From assembly GCF_900111255.1 (NCBI RefSeq), contig NZ_FOGP01000001.1, positions 346,894 to 410,893 on the forward strand: a stretch of DNA of 64,000 bases. Reading direction: 5' to 3'. The notes beneath the pieces were generated by a model. It worked only from the letters and a program-made list of their open reading frames with translations. It was not told where the DNA came from and made no database searches. Shown one piece after another: positions 40,813 to 48,815 of this stretch (within the stretch, counting starts at the first letter, position 1; each line of letters opens with the position of its first letter). The stretch comes from Parafannyhessea umbonata. Its GTDB lineage: Bacteria; Actinomycetota; Coriobacteriia; Coriobacteriales; Atopobiaceae. A program made the position numbers and the translations under genes.

Positions 40813-41573
40813 TAGGCCTCGTCCTTCTCGACTGCGCCCTCGAAGCGGCCGAAGCCGTTGGCGTCGATGTCGTCGATGAGGGACGCGGGGCCCTCGGCCA
40901 CCAGGTTGCCCTTGACCATGACGTGGGTCCTGTCGACAGAGAGCTTCTCGAGGATGCGCGTGTTGTGGGTGATCATCAGCAGCGCGCCGTCGCAGTCTGC
41001 GCGGTATGCCTCGATGCCGCGCGAGACGATCTGGAGGGCGTCGACGTCGAGGCCGGAGTCGGTCTCGTCGAGGATGGCCAGCTTGGGCCTGAGCAGCAGG
41101 AGCTGGAGCATCTCGATCTTCTTCTTCTCTCCGCCCGAGAAGCCCACGTTGAGCTCGCGGGTGAGGAAGGAGTCGTCAATCTCGAGCTGCTCGGAGATCT
41201 TGGCGACGCGCTGGCGGAACTTGCGCGCGGTGGTCTTGAGCTCGGGACGCATTTGGCAGATGGTGCGCAGGAAGCTGTACAGGGGCACGCCGGGGACCTC
41301 GACGGGGGCCTGGTAGGACAGGAAGATGCCCGCGAGCGAACGCTTGTCGGCGCCCTTCTGGGTGACGTCTTCGCCGTCGAACTCGATGGCGCCCGAGGTC
41401 ACCTGGTAGGCGGAATCGCCCATGATGACGTGACCGAGCGTCGACTTGCCGGCGCCGTTCGGCCCCATGAGGACGTGTGTCTCGCCCGTGCCGACGCTCA
41501 GGTCGATGTTATGGAGGATGGGCTTGTCCTCGGTTCCCGCCGAGAGCCCGTTGATGGTAAGCAGCTGTGCCAT
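40812..41573 (-). CDS. sufC: Fe-S cluster assembly ATPase SufC
   Basis: A 253-residue ABC-type ATPase that drives conformational change in SufBC2D. Walker A GPNGAGKSTLGH, signature GFSGGEKKKIEML, Walker B LAILDETDSGLD and MITHNTR are intact. First gene of sufCBDSU-rrf2. Upstream lies a 26-base dyad that may bind the encoded Rrf2 regulator. Confidence 0.95.
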   Translation of the reverse strand: MAQLLTINGLSAGTEDKPILHNIDLSVGTGETHVLMGPNGAGKSTLGHVIMGDSAYQVTSGAIEFDGEDVTQKGADKRSLAGIFLSYQAPVEVPGVPLYSFLRTICQMRPELKTTARKFRQRVAKISEQLEIDDSFLTRELNVGFSGGEKKKIEMLQLLLLRPKLAILDETDSGLDVDALQIVSRGIEAYRADCDGALLMITHNTRILEKLSVDRTHVMVKGNLVAEGPASLIDDIDANGFGRFEGAVEKDEA

Positions 41574-41984
41574 GGTGCCTCTCTCTGTGCTGGTAAAGCC
41601 TTACGTTTCGTGCGGCCGCCGCGCCACTGGACGATGCCCCTCGCTGGCTGGCGGTGATATTCCTACTCACAAGGGGGTATATTACCCCGCATCGACGGGC
41701 CCAACAACAAGAAACTCTAGTTTGCAGGTAGGATTCACGCCAACGTTACGAGTTGGACCGCGACCGCATTCCGGGCGCCCGTCTGGGCGGCCGCAGTGGC
41801 AGGGCGGAGGGAACGTGTTTGCCGCGACGCCGGCCTGCCGGCTGAGCTGGTCGGAAGGGGGCCGTGGCAGGCGAAGCGGGGCGGAGGGGTATGGCATGGG
41901 CCGGCCCCGCCGCGCTCTCAATCCGCCTCGATTCGCACGCGCTGCTCTACTATGTTTGGGACAAACACCAAGCAGGGAGGAACC
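41574..41984. other. Divergent suf/gat control region (411 bp)
   Basis: Carries the suf-side dyad and, toward gatC, CTACTATGTTTGGGAC, a possible -10 region about 35 bases before the gatC start. Middle part is GC-rich and without a credible gene. Confidence 0.45.
41657..41682 (-). promoter_or_regulatory. Candidate Rrf2-type operator upstream of sufC
   Basis: ATATTCCTACT and, on the other strand, ATATACCCCCT face each other (8 of 11 positions match). Size and A/T-ending arms resemble sites of Fe-S-sensing Rrf2 proteins. It lies about 85 bases upstream of sufC, where a promoter is expected. Confidence 0.4.
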
Positions 41985-42407
41985 ATGCCGCAAGCGGAAC
42001 GTGACGCGCCCCAGGCCGACGCGCCCCTTACCCGGAATGACGTTGCGGGCATCGCGGACTACGCGCGCATCGCGCTGACGCCGGAGGAGCTCGACCAGAT
42101 GACCGCGTACCTCAACGACGCGGTCGCGCTGCTCAAGCCCATCCGCCACTTCTGCCTCGAGGGCGTCGAGCCCACGTTCCATCCCATCGGCGGCCTCGCC
42201 AACGTGATGGCCCCGGACGAGCCCGACCCCGCCCGGAGCCTGCCGACCGAGGTCGCGCTTTCGGCCGCCGCCTCGAGCAGGGGCCGCTTCTTCCGCATCC
42301 CGTCGATCCTGGGGGCCGCGGAGGATGCGCCCGCAGACTCCGACCCGACTGCCACGCCCGGCGGCGCCATGTCCGACGACGGCGCGACGGGGGAGGTGGG
42401 CCGCTGA
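41985..42407 (+). CDS. gatC: Asp/Glu-tRNA amidotransferase subunit GatC
   Basis: A 140-residue GatC, longer than the usual 95-100. The core (GIADYARIALTPEELDQMTAYLNDAVALLKPI) is normal; the extra length is an Ala/Pro/Asp-rich C-terminal tail. GGGAGG precedes the ATG. GatC holds GatA and GatB together in the enzyme that converts Glu-tRNA(Gln) and Asp-tRNA(Asn) to the amidated forms. Stop overlaps the gatA start (TGATG). Confidence 0.88.
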   Translation: MPQAERDAPQADAPLTRNDVAGIADYARIALTPEELDQMTAYLNDAVALLKPIRHFCLEGVEPTFHPIGGLANVMAPDEPDPARSLPTEVALSAAASSRGRFFRIPSILGAAEDAPADSDPTATPGGAMSDDGATGEVGR

Positions 42408-43918
42408 TGGCAAGCCTCGACCAGCTTTCCGCCTCTACCATCGCGCGCGGCGTTGCGGCGGGGGACTTCTCGGCTACCGAGGTCGCCCGCGCCTCGCTCG
42501 ACGCCGTCGCCGCTCGCGACCCCAAGGTCCAGGCGTTCCTGGAGGTCTCGGCCGACCTCGCCCTTACGGCGGCGGCTTCCGTCGACGCGGCCAGGGCCAG
42601 GGGAGAAGCGCTTCCGCCCCTTGCTGGCGTGCCCGTCGCGTTCAAGGACAACATGCAGCTCGTGGGCACCCACACCACCTGTGCCTCGCGCATGCTCGAG
42701 GGCTACGAGTCGCCCTTCACCGCAACCTGCGTGCGCCGCGTGCTCGACGCGGGCGCCGTGCCCGTGGGCAAGACCAACATGGACGAGTTCGCCTTCGGCA
42801 GTTCCACCGAGTCGAGCGCCTTCCACCCCACGGCGAACCCCTGGGACACCTCGCGCGTGCCCGGCGGCTCCTCCGGAGGCTCCGCCGCGGCCGTCGCCTC
42901 GGGCCAGGTCGCGCTCGCGCTGGGCTCCGACACCGGCGGCTCGATTCGCCAGCCCGCGAGCTTCTGCGGCGTGGTGGGCCTGAAGCCCAGCTACGGCGTC
43001 GTGAGCCGATACGGCGTCGTCGCCTTCGGCTCGTCGCTCGACCAGGTGGGTCCTTTCGGCAGGCGCGTCGAGGACGTCGCCCTCGCCATGGACGCGCTCA
43101 CCTGCGCGGGCCGCGACCCCTACGACGCGACCAGCCAGGACTGCGAGCCCGACTTCCGCGCGCACCTTGACGATCCTGTCGAGGGCCTCACCGTAGGCGT
43201 GGTGCCCGAGCTCATGGCCACACCCGGCCTGACCGACGAGGTCAGGGCTGGCATCGCCCTCGCCCGCGCGGCGCTCGAGTCCCAGGGCGCGCGCGTCGTC
43301 GAGGTGGAGCTCCCCAGCATCGCGAGCGCCATCGCCGCCTACTACGTCATTGCCCCGTGCGAGGCGTTCAGCAACCTCGCCCGCTTCGACGGCGTGAGGT
43401 ACGGCCGCCAGCAGGACGGCTGCTCGTCGCTGGCACGGCAGACCGCCCTCTCGCGCGCCCGCGGCTTCGGCCAGGAGGCCAAGCGCCGCCAGCTGCTCGG
43501 TGCCTACCTGCTCTCCAGCGGCACCTACGACAAGTACTACTATCCGGCGCAGCAGGTCCGCACCCTCATCACGCGCGACTACGCCCGCGCCTTCGCGCGA
43601 TGCGACGCCATCCTCATGCCCGCGAGTCCCCGCACCGCCTTCCGCTTTGGCGAGGTCTCCGACCCCACGCAGATGTACGCCGCCGACGCGTTCACCATCT
43701 CGAGCAACATCGCAGGCAACGGCAGCGTCTCGGTCCCGCTGGGGCTGGGGGCCGACTCGGGCATGCCCGTCTCGGCACAGCTGCAGGGTCCCGCGTTCGG
43801 CGACTGCCGGCTGCTGGCCTTCGCGCGCGCCCTCGAGCGCGGCGTCGACTGCGGCCTCGGCTTGGGCAAGGGCGCCCCCGTCGCGCCAGCCTTCGCCGGG
43901 AAGGGAGGTGACCTGTGA
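42407..43918 (+). CDS. gatA: Asp/Glu-tRNA amidotransferase subunit GatA
   Basis: A 503-residue amidase-signature enzyme that frees ammonia from glutamine. The Ser-cisSer-Lys triad is visible: Lys in VAFKDNM (about residue 79), the cis-Ser in PGGSSGGSAAAVASG and the nucleophile Ser in GSDTGGSIRQPA. A copy of the dispersed motif encodes R-G-E-A-L just before PPLAGVPVAFKDN, a spot where GEAL-type residues are also common in homologues. Coupled to gatC and gatB by stop-start overlap. Confidence 0.94.
   Translation: MASLDQLSASTIARGVAAGDFSATEVARASLDAVAARDPKVQAFLEVSADLALTAAASVDAARARGEALPPLAGVPVAFKDNMQLVGTHTTCASRMLEGYESPFTATCVRRVLDAGAVPVGKTNMDEFAFGSSTESSAFHPTANPWDTSRVPGGSSGGSAAAVASGQVALALGSDTGGSIRQPASFCGVVGLKPSYGVVSRYGVVAFGSSLDQVGPFGRRVEDVALAMDALTCAGRDPYDATSQDCEPDFRAHLDDPVEGLTVGVVPELMATPGLTDEVRAGIALARAALESQGARVVEVELPSIASAIAAYYVIAPCEAFSNLARFDGVRYGRQQDGCSSLARQTALSRARGFGQEAKRRQLLGAYLLSSGTYDKYYYPAQQVRTLITRDYARAFARCDAILMPASPRTAFRFGEVSDPTQMYAADAFTISSNIAGNGSVSVPLGLGADSGMPVSAQLQGPAFGDCRLLAFARALERGVDCGLGLGKGAPVAPAFAGKGGDL
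42600..42611 (+). repeat. Copy 4 of dispersed motif GGGGAGAAGYGC (inside gatA)
   Basis: Exact GGGGAGAAGCGC within GCCAGGGGAGAAGCGCTT, identical over 18 bases to the non-coding copy at 19993. Read as Gly-Glu-Ala-Leu. Confidence 0.65.
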
Positions 43919-45510
43919 TGGGCGAGCCCAAGCTGCGTCCGCTTGCCGACGTGCTCCGCGACTGGGAAGCAGTCATCGGCCTCGAGGTCCACACCGAGCT
44001 CACGTCGCTCAGGACCAAGATGTTCTGCAACTGCCGTCTGAGCCACGACGACGCGCCCAACACCAACGTCTGCCCCGTGTGCCTGGGGCTGCCCGGCGCG
44101 CTGCCCGTGCCCAACCGCGAGGCCATCCGGGCCATCGTGATGGCGGGCCTGGCCTGCGGCTGCCAGATCCAGCGTCGCTCGATGTTCTATCGCAAGCACT
44201 ACTTCTATCCCGACATGGCCAAGAACTTCCAGACCACGCAGGGTCCCGTCGCGTTCTGCATGCACGGCCGCCTGGACCTCGAGGTCTCGGGGGAGGGTGC
44301 CGCGGAGCGTCCGGCCCGCGCAGACGCCGACGCCAGGGGAGAAGCGCTCGCGCGCTCGGCCGACGGCTCCTACGTGGTCCCCGTCCGCATCCTGCGCATC
44401 CACATGGAGGAGGACGCCGCCAAGATGGTCCACGCAGGCGGTGAGGAGGGTCGCATCGACGGTGCCACCGAGTCCTTCCTGGACTACAACCGCTGCGGCA
44501 CGCCCCTGATTGAGCTGGTGACCGAGCCTGACCTGCGCACCCCCGAAGAGGCGCGCCTTTTCATGGAGAAGCTCCGCCGCACCTTCAGGACGCTGGGCAT
44601 ATCTGACTGCTCGCTCGAGTCGGGCTCGATGCGCTGCGACGGCAACGTCAGCCTGCGCCGCCGCGGCAGCCGCGAGCTGGGCACGAAGACCGAGGTAAAG
44701 AACCTCAACTCCTTCAAGAGCCTGCACGACGCCCTCGCCTTCGAGATCCGCCGCCAGGCCTCCCTGCTCGAGGGAGGCGACCCAGTGCGCCAGGAGACGC
44801 GCCACTGGGAGCCGTCTCGAAGGCGCACCATCGCCATGCGCGGCAAGGAGACGGCCGACGACTACCGCCTGTTTCCCGATCCTGACCTGGCACCCTTCGA
44901 CTTGAGCGACGAGTTCGTCGAGAGCGTCCGCTCCCTCATGCCCGAGCTGCCCGACGCCAAGCGCGACCGCCTCCAGAGGCAGTACGGCCTCAAGCTCCAC
45001 GACGCGGCCCAGCTTGCCGACGACCCCGACGTCTCGGCGCGCTTCGAGGAGGCCGTGGCCCTTGCGACCGAAGGTGAGAAGCGCTCCGCATCTGGCTCCG
45101 CAGGTGCCTCGGCCCGAGGCGTGGCCGCCACCGTCGCCAACGTCTTTGTGAACCTGCTGCCCGCCTTTGGAGCCGTGACTTCCGCCCAGGCCGCGGGCGT
45201 CTCGCTCCTGCTTGTGCGCGACGAGCTCACCTTCGCCCAGGCAAGGGAGCTCCTCGCCGCGCTCGACGGGACCGACAGGGACCCCGAGGTCGCCGTCGAC
45301 CGGCTGGGCCTGCGCCAGGTGAGCGACGTCGAGGCCCTCGATCCCGTGGTGAATGAGGTGCTTACCCGCTGCACCGAGCAGGTGGCCCAGTACCGGGACG
45401 GCAACGTAAAGGTGATCGGCTATCTGGTGGGGCAGTGCATGAGGGCGTCGTCGGGCTCGGGCAATCCCAAGCTCTTCAGGAAGATGCTCGCCGAGCGGCT
45501 GGACTCCTGA
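43918..45510 (+). CDS. gatB: Asp/Glu-tRNA amidotransferase subunit GatB
   Basis: A 530-residue GatB, the kinase/transferase subunit that activates and amidates misacylated tRNA. WEAVIGLEVHTEL, CPVCLGLPGALP, RIHMEEDAAKMVH, YNRCGTPLIELVTEPD and RCDGNVSLRR are conserved. Two stretches look like insertions relative to usual GatB: about 25 residues before VPVRILRIHMEED (residues about 126-153) and about 18 residues after EEAVALAT near residue 383. The first contains an exact copy of the dispersed motif; the second a close variant (AAGGTGAGAAGCGCTC). GGGAGG precedes ATG 43918. Confidence 0.93.
   Translation: MGEPKLRPLADVLRDWEAVIGLEVHTELTSLRTKMFCNCRLSHDDAPNTNVCPVCLGLPGALPVPNREAIRAIVMAGLACGCQIQRRSMFYRKHYFYPDMAKNFQTTQGPVAFCMHGRLDLEVSGEGAAERPARADADARGEALARSADGSYVVPVRILRIHMEEDAAKMVHAGGEEGRIDGATESFLDYNRCGTPLIELVTEPDLRTPEEARLFMEKLRRTFRTLGISDCSLESGSMRCDGNVSLRRRGSRELGTKTEVKNLNSFKSLHDALAFEIRRQASLLEGGDPVRQETRHWEPSRRRTIAMRGKETADDYRLFPDPDLAPFDLSDEFVESVRSLMPELPDAKRDRLQRQYGLKLHDAAQLADDPDVSARFEEAVALATEGEKRSASGSAGASARGVAATVANVFVNLLPAFGAVTSAQAAGVSLLLVRDELTFAQARELLAALDGTDRDPEVAVDRLGLRQVSDVEALDPVVNEVLTRCTEQVAQYRDGNVKVIGYLVGQCMRASSGSGNPKLFRKMLAERLDS
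44336..44347 (+). repeat. Copy 5 of dispersed motif GGGGAGAAGYGC (inside gatB)
   Basis: Exact GGGGAGAAGCGC within GCCAGGGGAGAAGCGCTC. It lies inside a stretch absent from typical GatB proteins. Confidence 0.65.
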
Positions 45511-45572
45511 GGGGCTCGGGCGCTCGGCGAGCCGACGCTCGCGCCCGTGCGCTGCCGCTGCCCGATTGCCGG

Positions 45573-45584
45573 GCACTTCTCCCC
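45573..45584 (-). repeat. Copy 6 of dispersed motif GGGGAGAAGYGC
   Basis: Minus-strand GGGGAGAAGTGC in non-coding DNA 63 bases after the gatB stop. Confidence 0.65.
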
Positions 45585-45800
45585 AGTATGCGAAGAAACC
45601 CAAATAACACTTAAACCAAACTGAACCCGCTGTTGAGCTGGGGCTACAGTGAGCCGTTGGCATAAAAATGGTCTCTATGCGTCGTGTGTATTTGGGGTTT
45701 GGGCACGTGCGTGGGGTAGACTCTATCGGATACGAATCGAAGTGATGATAGAATCATTACGCCTATGCATACTATCGTCGAACGAAATCGAGGCATATCG

Positions 45801-47033
45801 ATGCAGAACAAGGCACAGAAAGCCATTGCCGCGGCGCTTAGTGCGACGCTTACCTTCTCGGGCGCAACCGCACCCGCCCTGTTCCTGAACACCGCGTACG
45901 CTGACGAGGCCAGCGACCTCCAGTCTCAGCTGGACGCCGCGAACGCCCGCCTGAACTCGCTATACGCCCAGGCCGAGGAGGCCTCCGAGCAGCTGAACGA
46001 CACGCAGGTCAAGCTGGACGAGACCAACGCCCAGATCGACTCGCTCAACCAGCAGATCGAGGAGCAGGAGAAGGAACTCAAGCAGAAGCAGGACACGCTC
46101 TCGGACCGCGTGGCGGCCAACTACAAGTCCGGCTCCACCTCGCTGCTCGACCTCCTGCTGAGCTCTCACTCCTTCGAGGAGCTCACGAGCAACATCTACT
46201 ACGCGACCAAGGTCAGCCAGAGCGACGCCGAGGCCATCGCCGAGGTCAAGAACCTGCGCGAGGAGCTGAACAACAACAAGAGCCAGCTCGAGCAGCAGAA
46301 GTCCGAGCAGGAGTCCCTGCTCGAGAGCCAGAAGTCCCAGCAGGCCGCGCTTACCGCCCAGGCACAGGAGGCCCAGTCCTACGTTGACAGCCTCGACTCC
46401 CAGGTCAAGGCTGCCCTCGAGCAGCAGCGCCAGCAGGAGGCGGCGGCAGCCCAGGCCGCAGCGCAGCAGAACGAGGCCGCTTCCCAGCAGGAGGCCAACA
46501 ACGCCGCGCAGCAGAACACCAACAACAACGGTGGCGGCAACAACGGCGGAAACTCCGGCAACACCAACAACAACGGCGGCGGCAACAACGGCGGCGGCAA
46601 CAACGGTGGTGGCAACAACGGTGGTGGCAACTCCGGCGGCGGCAACTCCGGCGGCGGCAACCACGGCGGCGGCAACCACGGCGTGAGCGGCGCCTGGCGC
46701 TCCACGGTCGTGAGCGCGGCCTACGCCCAGATTGGCGGCACCTACGTCTGGGCAGCGTGCAACCCCGGCGCAAGGCAGTTCGACTGCTCCGGCCTGACCA
46801 TGTACTGCTACAGCTGCGCCGGCATCAGCATCTCGCACAGCTCCGGCTCGCAGAGCAGCTTCTGCAGCAAGCCCATCTCGCAGGCCGTCGCGGGCGACGT
46901 CGTCTGGCGCCCGGGTCACGTCGGCATCTACGTGGGCGGTGGCAACACCATCGAGGCGCTTTCGCCCGGCCAGGGCATCCAGTTCGTCTCTGGCGGCCTC
47001 TACAGCTTCTCGCGCTGTGGCTCGCCCGTCTAA
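45801..47033 (+). CDS. Secreted NlpC/P60 peptidoglycan hydrolase with coiled coil
   Basis: A 410-residue exported protein. Residues 1-34 are a signal peptide ending NTAYA. Residues about 37-235 are a long coiled coil (Gln/Glu/Leu-rich), as in PcsB- and RipA-like cell-division hydrolases. Residues about 240-293 are an Asn/Gly linker of repeated GGGNN units. The NlpC/P60 domain has Cys in RQFDCSGLTMYC (about 327) and His in RPGHVGIYVGGG (about 372); it should cleave stem peptides. GAGG lies eight bases before the ATG. The coiled coil probably keeps the enzyme inactive until recruited by a division complex (family knowledge). Confidence 0.9.
   Translation: MQNKAQKAIAAALSATLTFSGATAPALFLNTAYADEASDLQSQLDAANARLNSLYAQAEEASEQLNDTQVKLDETNAQIDSLNQQIEEQEKELKQKQDTLSDRVAANYKSGSTSLLDLLLSSHSFEELTSNIYYATKVSQSDAEAIAEVKNLREELNNNKSQLEQQKSEQESLLESQKSQQAALTAQAQEAQSYVDSLDSQVKAALEQQRQQEAAAAQAAAQQNEAASQQEANNAAQQNTNNNGGGNNGGNSGNTNNNGGGNNGGGNNGGGNNGGGNSGGGNSGGGNHGGGNHGVSGAWRSTVVSAAYAQIGGTYVWAACNPGARQFDCSGLTMYCYSCAGISISHSSGSQSSFCSKPISQAVAGDVVWRPGHVGIYVGGGNTIEALSPGQGIQFVSGGLYSFSRCGSPV
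46520..46683 (+). repeat. In-frame AAC/GGC microrepeat encoding the Asn/Gly linker
   Basis: Imperfect repeats of GGCGGCGGCAACAAC-type units, multiples of three bases, giving GGGNN and GGGNS peptides. Prone to length change by slippage without shifting frame. Confidence 0.75.
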
Positions 47034-47074
47034 GGCGACCGCGCAGCCAACATCAGGCGGCAACGCATAAGCTC

Positions 47075-47106
47075 AAGCCCGGCCCCGGTGGGGGTCGGGC
47101 TTTTCT
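47075..47106 (+). terminator. Terminator of the NlpC/P60 gene
   Basis: AAGCCCG-G-CCCC pairs with GGGG-T-CGGGCTT around GGTG, followed by TTCTTG. Confidence 0.85.
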
Positions 47107-47331
47107 TGTGACTCGCCATGGAGTCGCGTCGCCCGACGCGCTTGGCGTGAGTGGGACAGCACCTTCCGTTTGGGCTAAAGGGGCCCTTGCGTTGGCGGAA
47201 AAGATGGGACTGGGAGCGCATGCGTTTCTCGGCAAGGGAAATAATTGATGTGGCAGGTGCGTCGTGGCCGTCGTTCGCGACCGCTCGGCCCACCCCTTCG
47301 GTCCGTGTTGTTTTGACAAGGAGGCTGCACA

Positions 47332-48492
47332 ATGGCAAACCGCTTCGTTCTGAATGACATCTCGTATCATGGCTCGGGCGCGATCAAGGAGATCCCCGGC
47401 GAGATCCTGCGCCGAGGCTACAAGAAGGCCTTCGTCTGCTCCGACCCCGACCTGGTCAAGTTCGGCGTCACGGCGAAGGTGACCGACCTTCTGGACGGGG
47501 CGGGCATTCCCTGGGAGCTCTACTCGCAGATCAAGCCCAACCCGACCATCAAGAACGTTCAGGACGGCGTCGCGGCCTTCAAGGAGTCAGGCGCGGACAT
47601 GATCGTCGCCATCGGTGGCGGCTCCTCGATGGACACGGCCAAGGCCATCGGCGTCATCGCCGAAAACCCCGAGTTCGCCGACGTCGTCTCGCTCGAGGGC
47701 GTGGCGGACACCAAGAACCACGCGACCTTCACCATAGCGGTTCCCACCACCGCCGGCACCGCGGCCGAGGTCACCATCAACTATGTGATCACCGACCCCG
47801 AGAGGGTTCGCAAGTTCGTCTGCGTCGACGTGAACGACATCCCGATGGTTGCCGTGGTCGACCCTGAAATGATGGCGTCCATGCCCGCCGGGCTCACAGC
47901 CGCGACCGGCATGGACGCGCTCACGCACGCCATCGAGGGCTACACCACCCGCGGCGCCTGGGAGCTTTCGGACATGTTCCACTACAAGGCGATCCAGCTG
48001 ATCAGCTCCAACCTGCGCGACGCCTACGCCGAGGCGCAGTCCGGCACGCCGGGCAGCGGGCGCGAGGGCATGGCGCTGGGCCAGTACGTCGCGGGCATGG
48101 GCTTCTCGAACGTTGGCCTGGGCATCGACCACGCCATGGCGCACACGCTCTCGGCGCACTACGACACGCCGCACGGCGTTGCCTGCGCGATGCTGCTGCC
48201 CATCGCCATGGAGTTCAACAAGCCGGCCGTCGCGGCGCGCCTGGCCGAGGTCGCCGTCGCCATGGGCGTCGACACCACGGGCATGAACGAGGACGAGGCC
48301 GCCGATGCCGCCATCGAGGCGGTGCGCCAGCTCTCGGCCGACGTGAACATTCCCAAGGCCTGTGACGGCCTGGTGGAGGGGGACCTCGACCAGCTGGCGA
48401 CCGACGCGCTCAACGACGCCTGCTATCCCGGCAACCCCTGCGAGGCGACCCACGAGCAGGTGGTGGAGCTCTTCCGCAAGGTCATGCCGTAG
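47332..48492 (+). CDS. Iron-containing alcohol dehydrogenase (lactaldehyde reductase FucO-like)
   Basis: A 386-residue group III alcohol dehydrogenase. IGGGSSMDTAKAIG is the NAD-binding motif; iron ligands are in TGMDALTHAIEGY (Asp, His), GIDHAMAHTLSAHYDTPHG (two His). Residue pattern (FVLNDISYHGSGA at the start) is close to lactaldehyde reductase FucO, which reduces lactaldehyde to 1,2-propanediol in fucose or rhamnose fermentation. No fuc or rha genes are nearby, so the substrate is inferred. GGAGG precedes the ATG. Confidence 0.9.
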   Translation: MANRFVLNDISYHGSGAIKEIPGEILRRGYKKAFVCSDPDLVKFGVTAKVTDLLDGAGIPWELYSQIKPNPTIKNVQDGVAAFKESGADMIVAIGGGSSMDTAKAIGVIAENPEFADVVSLEGVADTKNHATFTIAVPTTAGTAAEVTINYVITDPERVRKFVCVDVNDIPMVAVVDPEMMASMPAGLTAATGMDALTHAIEGYTTRGAWELSDMFHYKAIQLISSNLRDAYAEAQSGTPGSGREGMALGQYVAGMGFSNVGLGIDHAMAHTLSAHYDTPHGVACAMLLPIAMEFNKPAVAARLAEVAVAMGVDTTGMNEDEAADAAIEAVRQLSADVNIPKACDGLVEGDLDQLATDALNDACYPGNPCEATHEQVVELFRKVMP

Positions 48493-48815
48493 CGCTATTC
48501 GGGGCGTCTGACCGGGGCGCCCCGCCCGGGTCCACACTTCGCAATCGCGCGTGCCCGTCTTGCTTGCTGCGAGGCGGGCACGTCCTTCCAGCGGTGTGCG
48601 GGCTTGCGGAGGGGTGTGCGGAAGCGTGACGAACGTTTGGCTGCGTGCGATATTCTGCATTGCATCTACCAGCGCGTTTAATCGAAACAGATATGTTTAC
48701 CAGCAGAAACGTTAGGGCCTAGCAAATTGCGAGGTAAAACGCTATGTTTGGATGGTAAGAAGGTCTCGGGACCATTGCGGGCACCCTGGGGCGTAGCACG
48801 GGAGGAGAGAAGAAC
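48493..48815. other. Intergenic region (323 bp)
   Basis: CGTGCCCG and CGGGCACG at 48550-48582 form a hairpin that may end the dehydrogenase transcript, without a T run. An AT-richer stretch at 48640-48760 is a likely promoter for the next gene. No gene seen. Confidence 0.45.

Noticed and set aside
45600-45800. Region before the NlpC/P60 gene checked for a c-di-AMP (ydaO) riboswitch
   Set aside because: Known conserved ydaO blocks were not found; only promoter-like AT-rich sequence is seen.
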